Assembly: GCA_031409815.1 (NCBI GenBank)
Contig: JANNXV010000197.1
Span: 1-12,438, forward strand
DNA from: JANLUX01 sp031409815
Lineage (GTDB): Bacteria > Bacteroidota > Bacteroidia > AKYH767-A > OLB10
DNA length: 12,438 nucleotides
Reading direction: 5' to 3'
Part shown: positions 7,509 through 12,438 of the stretch, in pieces
Numbering within the stretch: the first letter of the stretch is position 1
Layout of the letters: the number at the start of each line of letters is the position of its first letter
Notes under the pieces: model-generated
Told to the model about the DNA's origin: nothing
The model's input: the letters and a program-made list of their open reading frames with translations, nothing else
Databases searched by the model: none
Position numbers and translations under genes: made by a program

Positions 7509-7520
7509 TGATTAAAATCA
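7509..7520. promoter_or_regulatory. FNR/CRP-like dyad, copy 2
   Basis: A second exact TGATTAAAATCA, about 46 bases upstream of the -7 candidate of the plus-strand gene. Here the flanks make it GTGA-N6-TCAG, so it also resembles a CRP half-site pair. Which regulator, if any, binds cannot be told from sequence. Confidence 0.4.
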
Positions 7521-7565
7521 GCAACTTTTTCAGGTTGTGTAGGTTAAGCACTTACTAAAAAAGTC

Positions 7566-7573
7566 CATCTTTG
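7566..7573 (+). promoter_or_regulatory. Candidate -7 promoter element of the 7628-9052 gene
   Basis: CATCTTTG followed by C differs by one base from TATCTTTG, a form of TAnnTTTG. It lies about 54 bases before the ATG, leaving an AT-rich leader. A -33 TTTG is not clear at the usual spacing. Confidence 0.45.
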
Positions 7574-7627
7574 CAGTAACAATTATCTCTTATTTTACGT
7601 AAACCTTCATAAAGCAATTTTTAAACC

Positions 7628-9052
7628 ATGAAAAATACATCTCAACGAAAAATAATTTTATTTGAATTAAATGAAGTACCCTGGAAGGTAATGAATGACT
7701 TTTGTGAAAAATTTCCAGATTCGTTTTTAGCCAAAAATATTTCGAAATGCTATAAATACGAAACCGTAACACCTGACTCAGGTGAATTATCTCCCTGGAT
7801 TACCTGGCCAACATTTCATCGTGGAGTTGATAATAATTCGCATCATATCAGTGATTTTAATCAGGATATGACAGCAGCCAATAAAAACTACCCTTCTGTT
7901 TGGGAAATATTACAAAAGAATGGTATCAAAACAGGTGTTTGCTGTTCCATGCATTCTTCTCCGCCACCGACAAATTATCGTGATTATGAATTTTTTATTC
8001 CTGATCCATTTGCAACCACCAAAGATGCTCATCCAAAATATATCGAGTCTTTTCAGGATTTTAATTTGCAAATGTCGCGCGAGTCGAGTCGCAATGTTTC
8101 TTCAGGCTTAAATTTAAAAGCTGGAACTCAGGTAATTTTAAATGCACCCCGATTAGGTTTAAAAGTTGGCACATTTATGCAACTTGGCAAACAAGTTTTG
8201 AAGGAAAGAAGTCAACCATGGATAAAGACCCGCAGAAGAACCTACCAAATGACTTTGGCTTTTGATGTTTTTATGAAACAGATGAAAAACAGCAAACCAC
8301 AGTTTGCGACCTTCTTTACAAATCATGTAGCGTCTACTATGCATCGCTATTGGGCTGCGGCTTATCCTTCAGATTATAAAACTTTTAACATCGAAAAGGA
8401 ATGGGTCGAAACTTATAAAAATGAAATTTATTTTACTATGAATATTTTCAGCAACTTTTTTGAAGAAGTTGTTGGATTTATCAATCAAAATCCGGAATAT
8501 AAATTGATTGTGGCAAGCAGTATGGGGCAAGCTTCAACTGAAGCTGAACAATTAGATTCGCAAGTATATGTCGAAAAGCCAGAAATGTTTTTATCAACTA
8601 TGGGTTTAAATTCGACAGATTGGACATCCTTACCATCCATGTTTCCTCAGTTTAATATAAAAGTTAATGCAGATAAGGCTGCGGTGCTTGAGTACTCGCT
8701 GAATAAAATTAAAATTGGAGGCGAAGCCATTGAATTCAGACCCGGTGAAAATGGATTTTTTGCAATTGATTTTGGTCAGAAAAACCAGAAAAACGAACAA
8801 GTTATTTTTGATGGAAAAGAAATGAAATTAAGTGATTTGGGGTTACACAATTTAGTAATTGAAGATAAAGCAGGAGCAACCGCATATCATATACCAGAAG
8901 GGACATTATTAATTTACGATCCGCAACATCCAGCTAATGGAAATGGAACAGTAACAAAAGTTTCTTCAACAGCAGTTACTCCTAATATACTTGCCAATTT
9001 TAATATTCCACTTCCAGCTTATATGAAACTGGAAAAAATGGAAGGTTTGTAA
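7628..9052 (+). CDS. Alkaline-phosphatase-fold protein with altered metal-site motifs
   Basis: A 474-residue cytoplasmic protein with no signal peptide. The layout fits the alkaline phosphatase/nucleotide pyrophosphatase superfamily. An N-terminal strand ends in FELNE (12-16), where active members have an Asp metal ligand. SPWITWPTFHRGV (55-67) sits where the nucleophile Thr/Ser lies, with T59 or T62 as candidates. TNHVASTMHRYW (231-242) corresponds to the D...H segment. LIVASSMGQ (293-301) corresponds to the usual SDHG, so Asp and His are Ser298 and Met299. HIPEGTLLIY (421-430) keeps the third His region, followed by a typical VTPNILANFNIPLP ending (450-463). From memory, relatives with ELNE and without SDHG occur in glycan gene clusters, so this may be a family trait rather than decay. 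Reaction and substrate are unknown. It converges on the LamG gene and has its own promoter candidate and terminator. Confidence 0.75.
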   Translation: MKNTSQRKIILFELNEVPWKVMNDFCEKFPDSFLAKNISKCYKYETVTPDSGELSPWITWPTFHRGVDNNSHHISDFNQDMTAANKNYPSVWEILQKNGIKTGVCCSMHSSPPPTNYRDYEFFIPDPFATTKDAHPKYIESFQDFNLQMSRESSRNVSSGLNLKAGTQVILNAPRLGLKVGTFMQLGKQVLKERSQPWIKTRRRTYQMTLAFDVFMKQMKNSKPQFATFFTNHVASTMHRYWAAAYPSDYKTFNIEKEWVETYKNEIYFTMNIFSNFFEEVVGFINQNPEYKLIVASSMGQASTEAEQLDSQVYVEKPEMFLSTMGLNSTDWTSLPSMFPQFNIKVNADKAAVLEYSLNKIKIGGEAIEFRPGENGFFAIDFGQKNQKNEQVIFDGKEMKLSDLGLHNLVIEDKAGATAYHIPEGTLLIYDPQHPANGNGTVTKVSSTAVTPNILANFNIPLPAYMKLEKMEGL

Positions 9053-9076
9053 GAAGAATAAGAATTCAATGAGAAC

Positions 9077-9108
9077 AAAAAGCCACTCTGGAATTGAGTG
9101 GCTTTTTT
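9077..9108. terminator. Bidirectional terminator between convergent genes
   Basis: AAAAAGCCACTC pairs with GAGTGGCTTTTT around a 7-base loop (12 base pairs), with A-rich and T-rich flanks on the two sides. It starts 25 bases after the phosphatase-fold gene's stop and about 19 bases after the stop of the LamG gene read from the other strand, so it can serve both. Confidence 0.9.
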
Positions 9109-9126
9109 GTTTTCATCGTGAAACAA

Positions 9127-10494
9127 TTATTCTTTTACTAATTTTTTTCTAGCAATAATTCCGTTCGTATTTCTGAACTCAATAAAATAAACACCAGAAT
9201 TTAGTGTTGTTAGGGGCAGTTCAGACATGCTGTTGAATTTTTGTTTTACAACTATTTTGCCAACCACATCATATAACAATAGTGTAGCGTTAGAAATAGC
9301 TGGTGCACTAATAGTACAAAAGTCTTTAGCCGGATTTGGCGAAATAATAATGTTAGAATTGTAATCATTTTCTGCAATACCAACACTGGTGAAAGTATAG
9401 CACGAAGAAGTATCAGTACAACCACTGTAGGTAATTTTTACAGCATAACTACCAATTACAGATGGAACATAAGCCTGATTTGTAGCGCCAGAAATTGGTG
9501 CGAATGCATTATTGCAATCAAGCCACTGGTAAGCAACTCCTACGCCAGTTTGAATGGCAAAAACGATAAATCCACTTCTTGTTACACTTGTGTCTACAAC
9601 CGAATTAAGTGTTAGTTGAACAGTTGAGTCACAGCCGGCAATGGTATTGTATACTTGGGTATAAACACCTGTTTCTGTTAATGTATCGTTGCCCCATATG
9701 TAATTACTACCTGGACAAAATGTGGCTGTAGCTGCAAACACATTGGTTTTTCCAGCTACAAAATTAGAAGCTGTGCCAGTCATTGAAAAATTACTAGGAA
9801 TGCCATCAATATGACCAGTACCATCTGTAATGGTAGTAATGGTGGAGTTGTTTCCACCAGCAACTCCCTGGTTGAATTTATAAAGCAATTGCAAACCGGC
9901 TTCTGTAGAATCAATGCCTGCCGAATAAATACATTTTACTTCTGAGGCAGATAACGTTTTACTCCATAAACTTACCTCATCGAGCTTACCAATAAGGTTA
10001 AAAATACTGCCTCCGTAAGGTAATCCCCCCATATAAAAAGTATCCGCAGGATTTATAATGTTACCTGAAGCGGCTAATGAATCGGTGCGAACACCATTAC
10101 GATAAAAACGCAACTTACTGCCATCATATGTTAATGCCAAATGCTGCCAGGTATTTAATTGAATACCCCCGCTTATAATATCAAACAATCCGCCAGCACT
10201 ATTGCGAAACCGCACTTCAAGCGTGGTAGTATTAAAATGCAGTATATAAAAATCGGCATCTGAGTTATTTCTGAAACCACAAAAACCATCATAAGTGCCA
10301 TTTGGGCTAGGATTCTGTGGATAAACCCAACATGTCATACTGATGGCATTGCTGCCGGCAATTAATGCTGAAGCGCCTTGCGTACGAACTAAGTCGTTGG
10401 TACCATCGAACGCAAGTGCGTTTTGATTTTGCGCTTTTGTACTTCCAAGCAAAAGAAATAGGCAAAACAGCAATGTAGAATAAATTTTTTTCAT
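9127..10494 (-). CDS. Secreted LamG-domain protein with T9SS C-terminal sorting domain
   Basis: A complete 455-residue protein. A signal peptide (MKKIYSTLLFCLFLLLGSTKAQ, split as 1-12 and 13-22) precedes a LamG/concanavalin-A-like jelly roll at about 26-205, recognised by ALAFDGTNDLV (26-36), WQHLALTYDGSKLRFYRNG (116-134) and IGKLDEVSLWSKTLSASEV (168-186). Such domains usually bind glycans or form adhesion modules. Residues 259-297 (FCPGSNYIWG ... GCDSTVQLTLN) form a short cysteine-bracketed module common in Bacteroidota surface proteins. An Ig-like segment (about 300-370, with QWLDC and GSYAVKITYSGC) follows. From about 383, SPNPAKDF through LNSGVYFIEF and a basic tail, comes the T9SS sorting domain, which predicts transport to the cell surface or medium. 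No catalytic domain is visible. The ATG start places the signal peptide correctly. Its binding partner is unknown. Confidence 0.93.
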   Translation of the reverse strand: MKKIYSTLLFCLFLLLGSTKAQNQNALAFDGTNDLVRTQGASALIAGSNAISMTCWVYPQNPSPNGTYDGFCGFRNNSDADFYILHFNTTTLEVRFRNSAGGLFDIISGGIQLNTWQHLALTYDGSKLRFYRNGVRTDSLAASGNIINPADTFYMGGLPYGGSIFNLIGKLDEVSLWSKTLSASEVKCIYSAGIDSTEAGLQLLYKFNQGVAGGNNSTITTITDGTGHIDGIPSNFSMTGTASNFVAGKTNVFAATATFCPGSNYIWGNDTLTETGVYTQVYNTIAGCDSTVQLTLNSVVDTSVTRSGFIVFAIQTGVGVAYQWLDCNNAFAPISGATNQAYVPSVIGSYAVKITYSGCTDTSSCYTFTSVGIAENDYNSNIIISPNPAKDFCTISAPAISNATLLLYDVVGKIVVKQKFNSMSELPLTTLNSGVYFIEFRNTNGIIARKKLVKE

Positions 10495-10520
10495 GTTTTA
10501 ATTTTATCAAGTTTGTTTAG

Positions 10521-10528
10521 CAAACCTA
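10521..10528 (-). promoter_or_regulatory. Candidate -7 promoter element of the LamG gene
   Basis: On the minus strand TAGGTTTG followed by C is a full match to TAnnTTTG, 26 bases upstream of the ATG. No -33 TTTG is evident. Read-through from the tRNA gene upstream is an alternative source of transcript. Confidence 0.45.
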
Positions 10529-10575
10529 CGAAAAATTTCATTTTTGGTAGGTAAATATTGCCAATTATAATTTAT

Positions 10576-10613
10576 AAAAAAGCTCCGCAAAAAAAAATCG
10601 GGGTGGGGCTTTA
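10576..10613 (-). terminator. Weak candidate terminator after tRNA-His
   Basis: AAAGC (10579-10583) pairs with GCTTT (10608-10612), continuing inward with further G/C pairs. Read on the minus strand it is followed by a T6 tract just after the tRNA. Two inner pairs are C-A mismatches on the minus strand but G-U wobbles on the plus strand, so the hairpin is actually stronger as plus-strand RNA. The call is therefore tentative. Confidence 0.35.
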
Positions 10614-10617
10614 TAAG

Positions 10618-10692
10618 GGTGAAGGACGGGGCTCGAACCCGCGACCTCCTGAACCACAATCAGGCGCTCTAACCAACTGAGCTACAATCACC
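10618..10692 (-). tRNA. tRNA-His (GTG anticodon)
   Basis: Read on the minus strand, the cloverleaf has D-stem GCTC/GAGC, anticodon stem CCTGA/TCAGG with loop TTGTGGT (anticodon GTG, His), variable loop AGGTC, and T-arm GCGGG-TTCGAGC-CCCGT. The histidine-specific extra G-1 (10692) and discriminator C73 (10618) are both encoded. CCA is not encoded. The acceptor stem is odd: GTGATTG faces CCTTCAC, so positions 5-68 (T-T) and 6-67 (T-C) do not pair, although the remaining five pairs do. The gene lies divergent to the GAPDH gene and upstream of the LamG gene. The identity call is firm; whether the gene is fully functional is uncertain. Confidence 0.9.
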
Positions 10693-10708
10693 GTATTAAT
10701 AAGGGCGG

Positions 10709-10716
10709 CAAAAATA
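10709..10716 (-). promoter_or_regulatory. Candidate -7 promoter element of tRNA-His
   Basis: On the minus strand TATTTTTG is a full match to TAnnTTTG, 17 bases upstream of the tRNA 5' end. A TTTG (10732-10735) lies upstream with a spacer of 15 bases, shorter than usual. Confidence 0.45.
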
Positions 10717-10760
10717 ATATTTTAATCCTAACAAAAATTTTATTCCTCAATCAAAATTCC

Positions 10761-10791
10761 TTTAATCTAAAAATCATTAATCCTATATTTG
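10761..10791 (+). promoter_or_regulatory. Promoter of the GAPDH gene
   Basis: TTTA (10761-10764), a 19-base spacer, then TATATTTG (10784-10791). The second element is a full match to TAnnTTTG, and the first is one base off TTTG at canonical spacing. The implied leader before the ATG at 10817 is about 20 bases. This is the best promoter in the window. Confidence 0.65.
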
Positions 10792-10816
10792 TAGCAATCA
10801 TAAAAACAGTTTCATC

Positions 10817-12295
10817 ATGTCAACAACAGCAACTTTAAACGGAGCCGGACAAACTACCTATGAGAGCCAGCTAACCGATTGGATTCAATTAGAGAAATCC
10901 GCCATCGAACTCATTCATATTATTGGCACCATGTGGTACGATAAATCTGTAGAACTCATCATCTTTCGCAACCAATTGGTCGATCGAAGTGCTAGCCAAA
11001 TTCTTAACCTGCATCAATACGCTAAAGAAATTGTTAAGAAGCCAATCAGCGTAAATGATACATTGTTATTGGCTCGTGAGCTAAGCCGAATTGACTTAGC
11101 GCCATCACGTATTGATATCGGTCGTCTTGCTGCTGAATGGCTTACAGAGGCTGCGGAATATAGCAACGATGTAAACGCTTTCTTAACTGGAAAACTTAAA
11201 GGGTTTATTGGGAAAGATAAACGTGTGATGATTCCGCGTGATGTGGTATTATATGGTTTTGGTCGTATAGGCCGAATTCTTGCTCGTGAGTTAGTGTCGC
11301 AAGCCGGAAAAGGTGAACAACTGCGTTTGCGTGCAATTGTTACCAGAAGTTATAGTGATGAAGATTTAATCAAACGTGCAGATCTGTTAAGAAACGATTC
11401 TGTTCACGGACCGTTTCCGGGAACTGTAATTGAAGATTTTGAGAAGAAGGCCTTAGTAGTAAATGGGCATACCATTTATATGATTGCAGCAAAAAATCCA
11501 GAAGATGTTGATTACACAGCTTTCGGAATAAATAATTCAATTGTAATTGATAATACCGGTATTGCCCGCGACCGTGAAGGTTTGAGTAAACACTTGAAAG
11601 CAAAAGGAGTAAATAAAGTATTGTTAACGGCTCCAGGTAAAGGCGATATCCCAAATGTAGTTTATGGAGTAAATGAAAAAAGTCATAATGAAGATGAAAC
11701 AATTTTTTCTGCAGCATCCTGCACTACCAATGCAATTGTGCCAATTCTATCAGTTATAAATAGTACATTGGGTATTGAAAGAGGGCATATCGAAACTATC
11801 CACTCATACACCAACGACCAGAATTTACTGGACAACTACCATAAAAAATATAGAAGAGGCCGTTCAGCTGCACTCAATATGGTTATTACCGAAACAGGTG
11901 CTGCAAAAGCGGTAGCAAAAGTTTTGCCTGAGTTAGAGGGAGTATTAACTGGTAACTCGGTTCGTGTACCAACACCAAACGTTTCGTTGGCTATTTTAAA
12001 TCTTACGTGTAATAAAGAAACTACAAAGGATGATGTTAATGAAATATTGAAAAACGCTGCAATGCAAGGACCTTTGATAGAGCAGATTCAATATTCATAT
12101 AGCAACGAATTAGTAAGTAGTGATTTGGTTGGAAATCCTTGTGCTTCTATTGTTGATAGTCCTGCAACGATTGTATCAAAGGATAAAAGAAGCATGGTAT
12201 TATACATTTGGTATGATAACGAGTATGGTTATAGCCGTCAGGTGATTCGCTTTACAAAATATTTAGCTGATGTAATCAGGCTGATTTATTATTAA
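10817..12295 (+). CDS. gap: Glyceraldehyde-3-phosphate dehydrogenase, long form
   Basis: A 492-residue GAPDH catalysing the reversible oxidation and phosphorylation of glyceraldehyde 3-phosphate to 1,3-bisphosphoglycerate in glycolysis or gluconeogenesis. The Rossmann motif GFGRIG is at 147-152. The catalytic Cys is C302 in SAASCTTNAIVP, and the catalytic His is H329 in HSYTNDQN. RRGRSAALNMVITETGAA (346-363) and WYDNEYGYS (465-473) are typical of the family. About 135 extra N-terminal residues, helical and without a signal peptide, make it longer than the usual 330-340 residues. The same extension occurs in a known long GAPDH group, including Pseudomonas, so it is not a fusion unique to this genome. 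After the second strand the sequence is IVTRSYSDE (174-182) without the Asp that usually selects NAD, so NADP use is possible. It has its own promoter and no partner gene in view. No clear terminator follows it. Confidence 0.95.
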   Translation: MSTTATLNGAGQTTYESQLTDWIQLEKSAIELIHIIGTMWYDKSVELIIFRNQLVDRSASQILNLHQYAKEIVKKPISVNDTLLLARELSRIDLAPSRIDIGRLAAEWLTEAAEYSNDVNAFLTGKLKGFIGKDKRVMIPRDVVLYGFGRIGRILARELVSQAGKGEQLRLRAIVTRSYSDEDLIKRADLLRNDSVHGPFPGTVIEDFEKKALVVNGHTIYMIAAKNPEDVDYTAFGINNSIVIDNTGIARDREGLSKHLKAKGVNKVLLTAPGKGDIPNVVYGVNEKSHNEDETIFSAASCTTNAIVPILSVINSTLGIERGHIETIHSYTNDQNLLDNYHKKYRRGRSAALNMVITETGAAKAVAKVLPELEGVLTGNSVRVPTPNVSLAILNLTCNKETTKDDVNEILKNAAMQGPLIEQIQYSYSNELVSSDLVGNPCASIVDSPATIVSKDKRSMVLYIWYDNEYGYSRQVIRFTKYLADVIRLIYY

Positions 12296-12438
12296 ATATC
12301 ACTACTGTCCGATAAAGATACAAAGGATATTATAGAATATTTTTATCAGAGTTAAAAGTTAGAGAAAGTGCTATAAAACGAAAGTAAGCCCCCATTTAAG
12401 AATCAAAAAGCAGGAGTTCGTTTTGTTTGGTAATTATT

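Larger units (their letters stand above)
7318..7627. other. Divergent intergenic region with two promoters and paired dyads
   Basis: These 310 AT-rich bases separate two divergent genes and contain no ORF I can support. From left to right they hold a -7 candidate for the left gene (7329-7336), an abutting 12-base palindrome AGATAATTATCT (7338-7349), two exact copies of TGATTAAAATCA (7360-7371 and 7509-7520), a -7 candidate for the right gene (7566-7573) and a palindrome TTTACGTAAA (7594-7603) in the presumed leader of the right gene. Confidence 0.7.

Noticed and set aside
10576..10692. tRNA-His as an integration (att) site
   Set aside because: No integrase, no direct repeat of the tRNA 3' end and no change of gene content are visible beside it.
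11370..11717. 115-codon antisense ORF within GAPDH
   Set aside because: It is fully contained in a conserved gene, its leucine-rich composition is typical of an antisense shadow, and it has no promoter or start context.
12296..12438. Possible insertion-sequence end or gene start after GAPDH
   Set aside because: The 143 bases hold no sustained ORF, no visible inverted or target-site repeat and only a weak AT-only hairpin (12327-12340). A partner end, if any, would be outside the window.

Overview
The window is AT-rich chromosomal DNA from a member of the Bacteroidota, most likely outside Bacteroides itself (Chitinophagales- or Sphingobacteriales-like). Three things support this. Secreted proteins end in a type IX secretion (T9SS) sorting domain. 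Several promoters resemble the Bacteroidota -7 element TAnnTTTG. There are no strong Shine-Dalgarno sites. The genes look like ordinary chromosomal ones, and I see no phage, insertion sequence, CRISPR array or plasmid function.

Left part, all on the minus strand. A partial gene runs off the left edge (1-985) and encodes a secreted Asp-box (BNR-like) protein. Upstream of it lies a second, complete secreted Asp-box protein with a T9SS tail (1127-3067), closed by a strong hairpin terminator at 1073-1107. Next come a polytopic flippase-like membrane protein with a TTG start (3217-4518) and a Cu+-exporting P1B-type ATPase (4568-6703). These last two are 49 bases apart and may be co-transcribed, ATPase first. 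A strong terminator (6840-6878) separates them from a small histidine-rich helical protein of unknown function (6922-7317).

Middle part. A 310-base divergent intergenic region (7318-7627) contains two identical copies of the dyad TGATTAAAATCA, which looks like an FNR/CRP-type operator. To its right, on the plus strand, is a cytoplasmic alkaline-phosphatase-fold protein whose usual metal ligands appear replaced (7628-9052). It converges on a secreted LamG-domain protein with a T9SS tail (9127-10494, minus), and the two share a bidirectional terminator.

Right part. A tRNA-His gene (10618-10692, minus) has two adjacent acceptor-stem mismatches. Divergent from it is a long-form glyceraldehyde-3-phosphate dehydrogenase (10817-12295, plus) with a good Bacteroidota promoter. 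The last 143 bases hold no gene I can support.

Functionally this is a mixed housekeeping and surface region: three secreted proteins, one copper exporter, one central-carbon enzyme and one tRNA. I do not see a convincing new multi-gene system. The points most worth checking are the paired dyads in the divergent promoter region, the altered tRNA-His acceptor stem, and the degenerate phosphatase active site.
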